Below are positions 15,844-26,076 of a stretch of 64,000 bases of DNA, one piece after another (position 1 is the first letter of the stretch; each line of letters begins with the position of its first letter). The translations under genes and the position numbers were made by a program. The stretch is from Candidatus Acidiferrales bacterium. Its GTDB lineage: Bacteria; Bacteroidota; Ignavibacteria; Kryptoniales; JAKASW01. The stretch is from the NCBI GenBank assembly GCA_035515795.1, contig DATJAY010000012.1:261756-325755 (forward strand), in the 5' to 3' direction. The notes beneath the pieces are model-generated. The model worked only from the letters and a program-made list of their open reading frames with translations, searched no databases and was not told where the DNA came from.

Positions 15844-17757
15844 TTGCGTAAAAATCGCTTTAAGATAATCTTGATTGTTGCCGCAATTGCGCTTGCACTT
15901 TACTATCTTTACCCCACTTACCAGAGCGCATCTTATCAGAAAAAACTGACGCAGCTTTCCGGTCAGGTCAAATACGCGGATTACCTTGGGTCTCATCCTC
16001 TACCGCAAATGCCGGATTCGGTGAAGCGTCTGTATCTCGACAGCCTGAAATCTTCTTTTTCAGCCGACAGCCTTCAGTATTATGATGCCAACGCCAACAG
16101 CATTGTAGACGCCAAACTAAAGAGAATAAAACTCGGTCTCGACTTACAGGGCGGCATGCACATAGTTCTCGAAGTGAACATCGTGAAGATGCTTGAGGAC
16201 ATGGCGAAGAATAAGGACCAGACGTTCGACCAGATCATGCAGCAGGTTGCAGCCCAGGCGAAGCAGACCGAGGCATCGCCGCTCGATCTGTTAAAGCAGC
16301 AGTTTGACCAGCGCGGTATCCGGCTCAGCCGGTATTACGGAGATATCCGAGATGACAACAGCAAAGTTATGTCCTATCTTAGTGACCAGACAAAGACCGC
16401 CGTTGACCGCGCCATGGAGATAGTCAGGAACCGCGTTGACCAGTATGGTGTGTCGGAGCCTTCGATACAGAAGCAAGGGAGCACAAGATTTATCGTCGAG
16501 CTTCCAGGCGTGAGCAACGAGTCGGAAGTGAGGCAGCTGCTTCAGGGCACGGCGCTGCTTGAATTCAAACTCCTCAAGCCGCCTGACGTCGTCATAAAAG
16601 TATATCAGGCTATCGACAATATCCTTGCGGGTAAGACCGACACTCTTTCGGCCTCATCTGATACGGCGGCTTCAGACTCGAACATGACTGCGGAACAATT
16701 TGCGCGCAAACATCCGTTCTTTGCACTCGTACGAATTAATTCACAGAGCGGCGATGCTTACGTTGCGGAAAACGACCGCGATAGGCTTATGCGGACGCTT
16801 AACCGCGAAGATGTTGCACGGGTTATTCCGACCGATTTCCAATTTCTGTTCAGTGCAAAGCCGCAGATTGTCGCACAGGGTCAAAAGTTTTATGAGCTTT
16901 TTGTCGTGAAGAAAGATGCCGAGTTGACCGGCGGAGTTGTCACAGATGCTCAGGCACGGATCGATCCGACCAGCAGCCAGCCGATCGTCGAAATGAAAAT
17001 GAGTTCTGATGGTGCGCGCGACTGGGCGCGAATCACAGGGGCGAACATTAATAAGCGCATAGCCATCGTTCTTGATAATGCAGTTTATTCTGCGCCTGTG
17101 GTGCGAAATAGAATCACGGGAGGAAATTCGCAGATCGAAGGGATGGCAAATGTTGAAGAAGCGAATTTGCTTGCGATCGTACTTCGTGCCGGCGCTCTTC
17201 CTGCTCCTGTGGATATCGTCGAGGAAAGGAACGTCGGTCCTTCGCTCGGTGAAGACTCAATTAAGAACGGCGTTACTTCGGGTGTAATCGGACTCGGAGT
17301 TATCGTCCTATTTATGATTTTCTACTATCGCACCGGCGGTTCTGCAGCTGACTTCGCGCTTCTTCTAAATATCCTGTTTATTCTCGGGGTCCTCGCCGCT
17401 TTCCATGCGACGTTGACACTCCCCGGTATCGCCGGAATGATCCTGACAATTGCAGTTGCCGTCGATGCCAATGTGTTAATATACGAGCGCATTCGAGAAG
17501 AACTCACGACCGGCAAGACCCTGAGAGCGGCAATAGATCAAGGGTACTCGAAGGCGTATTCTGCAATTTTCGATGCGAACATAATTTCATTTTTTACCGG
17601 TGCGATACTATATCAGTTCGGAACCGGACCGGTTCAAGGATTCGCGCTGACGTTAATGATCGGTATAGTCGCAAGTCTTTTCAGTGCAATCATTATCACG
17701 CGAGTCATTTTCGATTTGATGGTGGAGCGCGGCGCGACTCACATAAACTTTGGATGA
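15844..17757 (+). CDS. secD: Protein translocase subunit SecD
   Basis: SecD assists SecYEG-dependent protein export, using the proton-motive force from the periplasmic side. The 637-residue product starts with one membrane helix, then the conserved LKRIKLGLDLQGGMHIVLEV and the large periplasmic P1 domain. It ends with about five helices holding GLGVIVLFMIFYYRTGG and TIAVAVDANVLIYERIREEL, the latter being the SecD/RND signature. The start is TTG 15844 with GGAGG upstream; no ATG is available near it. SecF follows as a separate gene 67 bp on. Confidence 0.95.
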   Translation: MRKNRFKIILIVAAIALALYYLYPTYQSASYQKKLTQLSGQVKYADYLGSHPLPQMPDSVKRLYLDSLKSSFSADSLQYYDANANSIVDAKLKRIKLGLDLQGGMHIVLEVNIVKMLEDMAKNKDQTFDQIMQQVAAQAKQTEASPLDLLKQQFDQRGIRLSRYYGDIRDDNSKVMSYLSDQTKTAVDRAMEIVRNRVDQYGVSEPSIQKQGSTRFIVELPGVSNESEVRQLLQGTALLEFKLLKPPDVVIKVYQAIDNILAGKTDTLSASSDTAASDSNMTAEQFARKHPFFALVRINSQSGDAYVAENDRDRLMRTLNREDVARVIPTDFQFLFSAKPQIVAQGQKFYELFVVKKDAELTGGVVTDAQARIDPTSSQPIVEMKMSSDGARDWARITGANINKRIAIVLDNAVYSAPVVRNRITGGNSQIEGMANVEEANLLAIVLRAGALPAPVDIVEERNVGPSLGEDSIKNGVTSGVIGLGVIVLFMIFYYRTGGSAADFALLLNILFILGVLAAFHATLTLPGIAGMILTIAVAVDANVLIYERIREELTTGKTLRAAIDQGYSKAYSAIFDANIISFFTGAILYQFGTGPVQGFALTLMIGIVASLFSAIIITRVIFDLMVERGATHINFG

Positions 17758-17824
17758 ACAGAAATTTTAAATTGCGAAGTTTCAACTCAAAATTTAAGAT
17801 TCGAAATTTAAAATTGGAGATTTG

Positions 17825-18808
17825 ATGCGTTTTTTCCCTAGAACAAGTGTTGACTTCATTGGAAAGCGGTACATTTGGTACACCGTATCGGCGACTCTGA
17901 TACTCCTCGGTCTGATTACGATTGCCATCCGCGGGTTGAACTACGGCATTGATTTCAAAGGCGGGACGGAATTGACTCTCAGTTTCAGCCCGGCTCCCGA
18001 TATCGGGGCTGTGCGCTCATCGCTTGACAAGATCGGTTTCGGTGACGCCGAGATCAAAACTTTCGGAGCGGACAACCAGCTTTTGATTCGTGTGAAAGCG
18101 ACTGATCAAGGGGATCCTACGGATAAGATAAAAAGTCAATTGGAGAGTTCTTTGCCGAACACGCAGATTCAGTTCCTTCAGGGAAACAATATCGGACCGA
18201 AGATAGGTCAGGAGCTGAGACGCGACGCAGTGATGGCAATTTTCTATGTACTGATAGCGATTCTCATATATGTTTCATTCCGTTTCCAATTTATTTATGC
18301 TCTGGGCGCCGTGCTTGCTTTGTTCCATGACGTCCTGATTACACTCGGCGCGGTTGCGATTTTCGGCTGGCTTGTGCCATGGCTCAATCTTGAGGTCAAC
18401 CAGACGATCGTCGCGGCATTTCTCACGCTCGTCGGCTACTCGATGAACGACACGGTCGTTATTTTCGACAGGATCAGGGAAAATTTAAAAATATACAAAG
18501 GGGAAAACTTAATCCGCGTGATGAACCGGAGCATAAACGATACGTTGAGCCGCACTATTATTACCTCGAGCACCGCCTTCGCGGTACTCCTCGTCCTGCT
18601 TATTTTCGGCGGAGAAGTGACAAGAGGTTTTGCGTTCTCGATGTTGATCGGAGTGGTTACGGGAACGTATTCTTCAATTTACGTTGCGTCTGCCATTGTG
18701 GTTGACTATAATGTTTATGTTAAAAAGGTTGACCTGCGTTTGACTGAAACACAGTCGCCTGTATTAGAAATCGAGAAGCGATATGAAGTTGCGGCAAAAA
18801 GAGCTTAA
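17825..18808 (+). CDS. secF: Protein translocase subunit SecF
   Basis: Partner of SecD in the SecDF export motor. The protein has an N-terminal helix, then GLNYGIDFKGGTELTL, and helices containing YALGAVLALFHDVLITLGA and LTLVGYSMNDTVVIFDRIREN, the SecF signature with its conserved acidic residues. About 327 residues, normal length. ATG 17825 with GGAGA five bases upstream is preferred over TTG 17822. The AT-rich spacer before it resembles the one before purA. Its 3' end overlaps the following STAS gene by 26 bp. Confidence 0.95.
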   Translation: MRFFPRTSVDFIGKRYIWYTVSATLILLGLITIAIRGLNYGIDFKGGTELTLSFSPAPDIGAVRSSLDKIGFGDAEIKTFGADNQLLIRVKATDQGDPTDKIKSQLESSLPNTQIQFLQGNNIGPKIGQELRRDAVMAIFYVLIAILIYVSFRFQFIYALGAVLALFHDVLITLGAVAIFGWLVPWLNLEVNQTIVAAFLTLVGYSMNDTVVIFDRIRENLKIYKGENLIRVMNRSINDTLSRTIITSSTAFAVLLVLLIFGGEVTRGFAFSMLIGVVTGTYSSIYVASAIVVDYNVYVKKVDLRLTETQSPVLEIEKRYEVAAKRA

Positions 18809-19124
18809 GAACGGCGTCGTCCTGTTTGAAGTCGAAGGAAACATCGTGGGCGGACCAGATGCCATGGTGTTGAGCGACGAAGTTCGCAAATTAGTCGACG
18901 GTGGGATCAAGAATTTTATCGTCGACATGAAGTCCGTCGAGCATATAAACAGCAGCGGGCTCGGAATATTGATAGCAAGCCTGAATACTGTTCGCCAGGC
19001 AGGCGGCGATATGAAGATCGCAAACGCCGGTTCGCGCGTTCTCGATCTTTTCAAGATCACGAAGCTCAATCAGATTTTCAATTCTTACAAGTCCGTTGAT
19101 GAAGCGGCGAAAGAGCTCACCTGA
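18783..19124 (+). CDS. STAS-domain protein (anti-sigma factor antagonist-like)
   Basis: A 113-residue single STAS domain protein, as in SpoIIAA or RsbV. It shows KNGVVLFEVEGNIVGGPDA, then IVDMKSVEHINSSGLGILIASL, where the serine in NSSGLG is the usual phosphorylation site, then KITKLNQIFNSYKSVDEA. Partners would be an anti-sigma kinase and a PP2C phosphatase; none is in the window. It starts 26 bp inside secF, an unusual overlap implying coupled translation. The target sigma factor or other client is unknown. A second STAS protein lies at 59.3 kb. Confidence 0.88.
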   Translation: MKLRQKELKNGVVLFEVEGNIVGGPDAMVLSDEVRKLVDGGIKNFIVDMKSVEHINSSGLGILIASLNTVRQAGGDMKIANAGSRVLDLFKITKLNQIFNSYKSVDEAAKELT

Positions 19125-19211
19125 AAGTAATTCTCAATTATGGACTCTGATTTTTAGCTTTGCATGGGGTGTGCAAGATTCATAATTCGACATTTATGAT
19201 TTGACATTTAA

Positions 19212-20492
<1,281 letters not shown>

Positions 20493-20842
20493 GACCGCCT
20501 GTCTCTCGGTGTGATCCGGGAAAAAAGAGAATTTATTTAAGGCAGAAGATTACGGCGTGAAGCGTTAGAGGGTGAGGGACCCGTTTCTTATATAGGATTT
20601 TGTGCTCGATGAGGAGGACAGAATCTCCAAGTTCGACCTGCTGCTTTCCCAAATAGAAAATCGACTTAGCCTGAAGTGGTGGAGGCATTTAAAATCTTCG
20701 CAGGATTGATCATGCGAGATGGATCGCTTTGATCCGGCCGTTAATTTTCGAGAACCGATGATCCGATCGGTTAAGTTTAATGGAGTTGTAAGATTTGGCC
20801 TTTCCTTTATTGAGAAACAAAATCGAGATTCGGAGGAATACA
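20493..20842 (+). other. Intergenic region after purA
   Basis: About 350 bp with no convincing gene. Short frames on both strands lack Shine-Dalgarno sequences and known motifs. It presumably contains the purA 3' end and the promoter for the small lipoprotein at 20843. No terminator hairpin with a T-run is evident. Confidence 0.5.
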
Positions 20843-21244
20843 ATGAAATTGCTAATTGTGTTATTCCCTCTCATGTTCCTGAACATCAGTTGCGACAAAG
20901 ACACTCCAGTCAAACCTGTAAATCATAACCCAATAATATTGTCCGTGACAGTATTTCCTGATGTAATAGGTATATCAGATTCTGCAATTGTTGTTTGCAA
21001 CGCGATGGACCCCGACGGTGATACTTTGGTTTATGACTGGTACACGGATGGAAGATTGAGATTTAAGAACAACCCCCCTTGGCAGTGTTGTGTCCTAGCT
21101 AATACTTATGAAAATTACCAAATCCTTTTTCCAGTCCAATCTCAAAATTTTCCGCCAATTGATACTGTTTGGCTCCAAGTTGAGGCTAGGGACAGAAAGG
21201 GCGGCGGAAGTGTTGCGCAGACAGTACAATTTGTGGTGAAGTGA
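20843..21244 (+). CDS. Small lipoprotein with Ig-like/PKD-type domain
   Basis: A 133-residue predicted lipoprotein. ATG 20843 is chosen because GGAGG lies six bases upstream and it gives a clean signal, KLLIVLFPLMFLNISC, with Cys14 as lipid site; a longer frame from 20795 lacks these. The mature part has the sequence MDPDGDTLVYDWYTDG, typical of PKD or cadherin-like repeats, and ends VWLQVEARDRKGGGSVAQTV, a matching last strand. Such domains act in surface adhesion or carbohydrate binding; the specific role is unknown. Confidence 0.72.
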   Translation: MKLLIVLFPLMFLNISCDKDTPVKPVNHNPIILSVTVFPDVIGISDSAIVVCNAMDPDGDTLVYDWYTDGRLRFKNNPPWQCCVLANTYENYQILFPVQSQNFPPIDTVWLQVEARDRKGGGSVAQTVQFVVK

Positions 21245-21349
21245 CAAAAATTTGAATTGGGGGGAACCGGGATTTTATGAAGACGATCTCGCAAGAAGTG
21301 TCGAAAAGTTTTTTTATGAAACCAAATTAAGTTGAGAGGCATTCTCTCT

Positions 21350-21380
21350 GGAGACGAGGCAGCCCCGCCTCATCTCCTTC
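21350..21380. terminator. Hairpin between convergent genes
   Basis: GGAGA-C-GAGGC pairs with GCCTC-A-TCTCC (10 bp with one mismatch) around a 6-base loop, between the converging genes that end at 21244 and 21524. It may act as a terminator, possibly in both directions; the plus-strand tail (TTCTATAGTT) is only moderately T-rich. Confidence 0.5.
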
Positions 21381-21523
21381 TATAGTTCACATTTCCCCAA
21401 AAACTACCAGCGCTAAGTTATCTCCGTCCTTATTCACTCTTCCGAGTTCTATCTGGGAAAAAAAGAATTTCCCGACCGCCGCAAGTTTTCCCGGTCGAAG
21501 AAATTCACATAGGGCGGATTCTC

Positions 21524-23923
21524 TTACGGGCTATAGCTTAGCTGAAATACAACGGGTATAAAGCCTCTTGTCTTTCCTGCGCTGCTGCTGAAACTTAAAT
21601 CCGCTCCGATCCCTGTTCCCACAGCGCCCTGGAAGTGGTTGAAAGGTCTCACTTCACCAACAAGAACACAGGCAAGCGCAAATCTTTGTTTGGCCAGGAT
21701 GTTCGCGAGGTCTGCAAAGTATGCTCCCCATCCGATGGACCAATAAGATATCTGCGGATTGTCGCTGGCTCTGTGATCCCAAACCATGTTGCCGCCTAAG
21801 GCGAACGGCGATACTCTGAGCGAGTCTTCAAAAATGAACGATGCCTGCTGGAACGGGATGGAAGCTTCATATCTTATTTTCCATGGGCCGCCTTTGTATC
21901 TCACTTTCACATCGTAAAGTCCTGTGTCTGCAGATACAACCGGTGAATATTTCCCTAGGTTGTGCCTCACGATAATCTCCATCGAATACCATTCGCCGAT
22001 CTGAATATTTTTTAAATCGAGACGCTGGTCGTCTCCTTGTTCGGGAGCGACATCTTCATAGATAGGCGAAGTCTCCTGCAATATTCTGTCGCTGTCGTTT
22101 GTTACTCGTACCATGACTATCAAATGCTGCATCCCAAGGCGAAGATTCGAACTGTTAAAAGTCAGGAAAGGGATTTTGCTTCCCTTCTCTTTGCCGTAAT
22201 CCACTTCGATGCTCTTCAGCCCATTGGCGCTGTCAAGTGGAATTGTCTGTCCGCTCGACAAATGAAGCGTTATGAAACCCTTGCTGTCAAAGGGCTTTGC
22301 CGGCGAGCTGTAGTCCTTCACATAAACGGACCCGAGTTGTATCGGTGAAGTCCTGTCTCCATTTCGCAGTAAAATGTAATACAACTTATGGGGCGAGATA
22401 GTCGCAGGTATTCTGACAGGTACGTCTACCTCGAACTCGCCATTGGAAGAGGAAACGATTTTTCCGCAGTTGATTTTGTAAAGTTCCTCGAAGTATAACG
22501 AATCCAAAAACTGCAGGCACTCGTTATCAGAAGACAGATTGTCGATCGTCATCCTCACATCATACGTTTGTGATCGACCACTTGCATACAGAGTGTCCGC
22601 TCCGAAGAGACCGGCCAAACTGGCCACCGAATCGACCCAGATAAATTTGTTTACGACGGGATCCTTTTTCACTTTCATTATGCCGACAACGCCGAGAGGA
22701 GAGTTCTGCGCGTCACATAATGACCAGCTTCCATTATCGCATTCTTTGATAAATGAATCGAACTCCAGTTCCGGGGGCTGCTCGATGTAAGTGACGTTTC
22801 TGATTGTATCGCCGCTTGACTTGGAGATGAGAACGTAAGGCTCTTCCGGATCCAGGGTGCCGATCCGAGATGTGAGCGGCCATTTACGAATCTCATCGCC
22901 GTCGAAGCAACTGAACGACTTCAAATATTCCGGCGTGCCGGCATTTCTTACACGAAAGTAAGAGCTGATTTTTCCTTCATCGATTAAATCCTCATTCTTC
23001 GTACGAATCCACATGTCAGCATCGGCATTTATCAACCTGTTCAACTCATCAAGCAGGATCTCTACTCTCAATCTCTTGTTTACAGGGTCCGTTGCCCTGA
23101 TCTTGAATCCATAAATGTCAAGCGGGGAGTTTCCATCCCCGGTAAAATATATTTTGTCGATGTTCTGCGGATTCTTGGCGGCGGCTGTTACTATAGTATC
23201 GCTCTTAATAACATATCTTTTCGTCAGATCTGTCGGTCTGGTGATCTGAGGCTCATTGATCGATTTCATTTCGAACGCGAATATGCTTTTTCTCCCGTCG
23301 AAATTTGTGAGAGTTATTTCTTTCTTCCCCGGCAGAGTAGACATTTTTGTTGCTATTACCAGAACCATTTCTTGTCTTGAAGTTGAGACAAACCTTAGTG
23401 TCCTCATGCTGGGATCTTCTATTTGCGGCAGCGGTGCTCTAGAGGTTGTATCTAATGGAGAAACCGGATAGAAGCCGTCTCCGACAACTTTCAGTTCTAA
23501 TGTATCAGCCTCGGAATTGTCAAATTGAATGGGGCCCGATTGATTACTCCCATTGGTTGCTTCTAGTATAGCGGCGACTTGAGGGAGGGGCGTGACACAT
23601 GTCAAGGATAATGTTCCGGACAGCGCAGATATTTTTCCCAAATTTAGGCTGTCCCTGTTAGCCAGAATGAAATTGAGTCGCCCCCAAAGGCTGTCGGGGA
23701 TGGGCTCTGTGGTGAATAGTATTGTAGAAGAATCTACCCGATTTATGGAAATGGCCACCTTAACTAATCGTTGGTTATGCTGGACTATGAGAGTATCTGT
23801 TGCCTTATCATATGGGGTAACGGTCTGCAGTTTGAACGTGTCTGCCCGGCCCAATGTTAACGTCTGTCCCGCGCACATTCTGGAAAAGAAAACTGCCGCA
23901 ATTAAAAAGAAAAGCTTTCTCAT
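21524..23923 (-). CDS. Large secreted/outer-membrane protein of unknown function
   Basis: A protein of 799 residues with a signal peptide (RKLFFLIAAVFFSRMCAGQ, cleavage expected after the Ala-Gly). ATG 23923 is preferred over TTG 23929 because GGGAGG lies six bases upstream. The body is Ser/Thr/Asp rich with repeated beta-sandwich-like strands (ADTLELKVVGDGFYPVSP, KKEITLTNFDGRKS). The last 100 residues (GGNMVWDHRASDN, SIGWGAYFADLANIL, GTGIGADLSFSSSAG) look like an outer-membrane beta-barrel edge, ending in an aromatic-containing FQLSYSP. There is no type IX sorting domain. I know of no characterised relative; a surface binding or assembly role is only a guess. Confidence 0.65.
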   Translation of the reverse strand: MRKLFFLIAAVFFSRMCAGQTLTLGRADTFKLQTVTPYDKATDTLIVQHNQRLVKVAISINRVDSSTILFTTEPIPDSLWGRLNFILANRDSLNLGKISALSGTLSLTCVTPLPQVAAILEATNGSNQSGPIQFDNSEADTLELKVVGDGFYPVSPLDTTSRAPLPQIEDPSMRTLRFVSTSRQEMVLVIATKMSTLPGKKEITLTNFDGRKSIFAFEMKSINEPQITRPTDLTKRYVIKSDTIVTAAAKNPQNIDKIYFTGDGNSPLDIYGFKIRATDPVNKRLRVEILLDELNRLINADADMWIRTKNEDLIDEGKISSYFRVRNAGTPEYLKSFSCFDGDEIRKWPLTSRIGTLDPEEPYVLISKSSGDTIRNVTYIEQPPELEFDSFIKECDNGSWSLCDAQNSPLGVVGIMKVKKDPVVNKFIWVDSVASLAGLFGADTLYASGRSQTYDVRMTIDNLSSDNECLQFLDSLYFEELYKINCGKIVSSSNGEFEVDVPVRIPATISPHKLYYILLRNGDRTSPIQLGSVYVKDYSSPAKPFDSKGFITLHLSSGQTIPLDSANGLKSIEVDYGKEKGSKIPFLTFNSSNLRLGMQHLIVMVRVTNDSDRILQETSPIYEDVAPEQGDDQRLDLKNIQIGEWYSMEIIVRHNLGKYSPVVSADTGLYDVKVRYKGGPWKIRYEASIPFQQASFIFEDSLRVSPFALGGNMVWDHRASDNPQISYWSIGWGAYFADLANILAKQRFALACVLVGEVRPFNHFQGAVGTGIGADLSFSSSAGKTRGFIPVVFQLSYSP

Positions 23924-24066
23924 CTTCAACCTCCCTGAATAATTTTTCTTGTAACGAAGTAGTTAACCGATGCGGCCATGATGCCCGCCGATCATTGCTT
24001 GACGATGTATGGTAAGCGGTAAATACTATTGCCCGTTGAATGTCCAGAAGATTACTCCGGTACGGC

Positions 24067-24726
24067 TCACTGATTCGCCGGCGCTTTCGTCAGGTGGATG
24101 TCGGTTATGGGATGAATTTCCCAAAGCGTCGCAGCGTGCATCCCTTTCTTGCCTCTTGGTGGATCGCCTACGTGAGAATCATCATAGAACAACTGCCCCG
24201 TGACGGTGACGTATGCCGCGTCTTTCAGAATCGTCCCTGACTGACTCGGTTCAGCTTTATTCAATAGATTCTTTTTTATGAAGTTCCTGACATTAGTGAA
24301 CAGCTTCTTCAAGTTCGGTGCCTTCTTTATATACCGGGGATACGGGACCTCGACGATCAGGCAATGGTCGCCTGCGGTATCGCTGTTGCTTATCTGGATG
24401 TGGTAATCTCCGTCCGTTTCGAATGCAACGAGATGGAGCCACCCGGAAACGCTGACCATGTCTCCCTCACGGAGGTTGAGAGAATTTGAGAACGATGGGA
24501 TAAAGGCATCCTGGTATCGTGGATCGTTCTTCGTAACTCCGTTTGGACCGGGCAATGCAATGAGGTTGTCAAACGAAACGTCTTTCGGTGTCTCATACAG
24601 CCTGTGGACACTGATTTTAATTGGCCACCTCTCCACACCAGGCGCCATATTCTTGGGCTTCTGTGCGTTAAGAGGGACAGTGCAGAGAAAAAACATGATT
24701 ACGAAAAGGCGGGCGATGTTCTTCAT
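24067..24726 (-). CDS. Exported protein of unknown function with a WEIHP motif
   Basis: A 219-residue product with a signal peptide (ARLFVIMFFLCTVPLNAQ). The mature part has an OB-like beta pattern: REGDMVSVSGWLHLVAFETDGDYHIQI, GDHCLIVEVPYP, VTVTGQLFYDDSH, and near the end HAATLWEIHPITDI. Domains ending in a WEIHPIT or WEIHPVT motif recur in uncharacterised exported proteins, and the fold may resemble the staphylococcal-nuclease/OB type, but no catalytic set is visible. AAGGAGG lies 11 bases before ATG 24726. Confidence 0.62.
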   Translation of the reverse strand: MKNIARLFVIMFFLCTVPLNAQKPKNMAPGVERWPIKISVHRLYETPKDVSFDNLIALPGPNGVTKNDPRYQDAFIPSFSNSLNLREGDMVSVSGWLHLVAFETDGDYHIQISNSDTAGDHCLIVEVPYPRYIKKAPNLKKLFTNVRNFIKKNLLNKAEPSQSGTILKDAAYVTVTGQLFYDDSHVGDPPRGKKGMHAATLWEIHPITDIHLTKAPANQ

Positions 24727-25284
24727 AGGTTACAGATCCTCCTTTTGGCTTGAACTAAATTAATTTGTGAAATGATTCCATTATTAATCACTCATCTCGA
24801 CCACAGATGCCCAGGGCTCGAACGCTGAGCGTGTCCTTGACTTATCTGTGGAACCGCCTGATAGGTCGCACCGATGTTATGGACAAGCGGCTCAGAGCAA
24901 AGACTCTCTCAGATTTCTATTTCGTGCGGAATCATGCAATATCTGACGCCGACAGGTCCGACATCCGCCTCCACCGCCGCTGCAACATTGGCGTCAAGGG
25001 CTGTGCCGGACTTTTTACGTGCAGATTCTTTTGATTTGCGTGGTCTCTACACCAATTGAGCAACATGATTCCCAATGAAGTGGGCAACTTACTTCCCATC
25101 CAATGTGACCGTCCGTGCCAAGAGCAACACAACCCTTTTTGCTTTTTAAATATCAGGACATGATTCGGCATGATCAGATGAAGGAGCAACTGCGAGTTTG
25201 GTTTATTTCCAAGCACAGGGCCGCATTCCTTTTTTGTTTTATCGCGCGCGTCTCTGTGTTTTTTTGGTCGCCAACGACCGCCGA
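24727..25284 (+). other. Long gene-poor region, possible gene remnant
   Basis: 558 bp without a convincing gene. Overlapping short frames on both strands lack starts with Shine-Dalgarno sequences. On the minus strand, an open stretch of 45 codons from 25046 to a TGA at 24909 has a plausible protein-like composition (KKSGTALDANVAAAVEADVG) but begins right after a stop codon and has no start. It may be the decayed 3' end of a former gene. No insertion-sequence ends or tRNA were found. Confidence 0.4.
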
Positions 25285-26076
25285 TCACAGTTCCCAGAAC
25301 ACCCCCAGTGTGAAGTCTGTTCCATCTATATTTACTTTTCCGTATTGGGTGTTGGGCAAAGGAATCTCCAGACCGTCATAAGTTGTGGATGGTGAGCCGA
25401 ATGACGAAACATTGTTGAATTCGGGAGATCTGAATTTCATCTCAGCGCGGATTCCAAATTGGTCGGCAAACTTGAACGTGACTCCCGCGGCGACTTGAAT
25501 TCCTCCTGTAACCACCGTTGGAGTGTTTGCCACGGCATTTCCGATCTGCAGGTTTCGTCTCCCGAAATATAAAGCCGGTCCGCCTCCCAGGTAAATGTTC
25601 CACCGATCTCCCAGAATAGGGACATTAAAATAACCGTTCAGCTCAGCGACCCAGAGCGAAAAACCGTCATTTACCGGAACACCGACGTATTGCCCTGTCT
25701 GATTGTATCCGTAGATATCATAGATTGTCTGTTTTTCTGTCAGATATTCCATCGCCAGTCCGACGACGTTCGAACGGTTCAGCACAATTCTTACATCCGC
25801 ACCTGGTGAAGGAAAGCCTCCGAATGAATTATAGAAACTGCTGATAGTGGGGTCGGCGTCTCGTGAGGCGGGGTAAACCCGGGCGGAGGTTGTATAGTCG
25901 ACGAAACCATCAACCTGTATTTTGGGTGCTTCGAGATAGGCATCAGATTGAGCCCGTGTTTCTAATATGCCGGAAAAGAAAACTACTAATCCTATCGAGA
26001 GCGAACTTCGCACACCTGAACGTGTAAACAACTCTCTGACTTTTTGCAGAAAAGCGCTTCGGTGTGCGGCCGCCAT
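25285..26076 (-). CDS. Predicted outer-membrane beta-barrel protein
   Basis: A 263-residue protein with an N-terminal signal (LSIGLVVFFSGILETRAQS) preceded by a longer than usual charged region. The mature portion alternates short beta strands with Gly/Asn turns (RWNIYLGGGPALYFGRRN, GGIQVAAGVTFKFADQFGIRAEMKF) and ends GTDFTLGVFWEL, an aromatic-rich barrel C-terminus of the OmpW/opacity-porin kind. It begins one base inside the ppiD-like stop (TAATG), so it is translated with that chaperone, which could assist its folding. Specific function unknown. Confidence 0.7.
   Translation of the reverse strand: MAAAHRSAFLQKVRELFTRSGVRSSLSIGLVVFFSGILETRAQSDAYLEAPKIQVDGFVDYTTSARVYPASRDADPTISSFYNSFGGFPSPGADVRIVLNRSNVVGLAMEYLTEKQTIYDIYGYNQTGQYVGVPVNDGFSLWVAELNGYFNVPILGDRWNIYLGGGPALYFGRRNLQIGNAVANTPTVVTGGIQVAAGVTFKFADQFGIRAEMKFRSPEFNNVSSFGSPSTTYDGLEIPLPNTQYGKVNIDGTDFTLGVFWEL

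Noticed and set aside
24807..25059. Plus-strand frames in the gap before the outer-membrane barrel gene
   Set aside because: No Shine-Dalgarno, no known motif, overlapping alternative frames and low-complexity composition.
25040..25075. tRNA-like fragment (GCTCAATTGG on the minus strand)
   Set aside because: Only a D-loop-like piece is present. No acceptor stem, anticodon stem or T-loop (GTTCGA) can be drawn.
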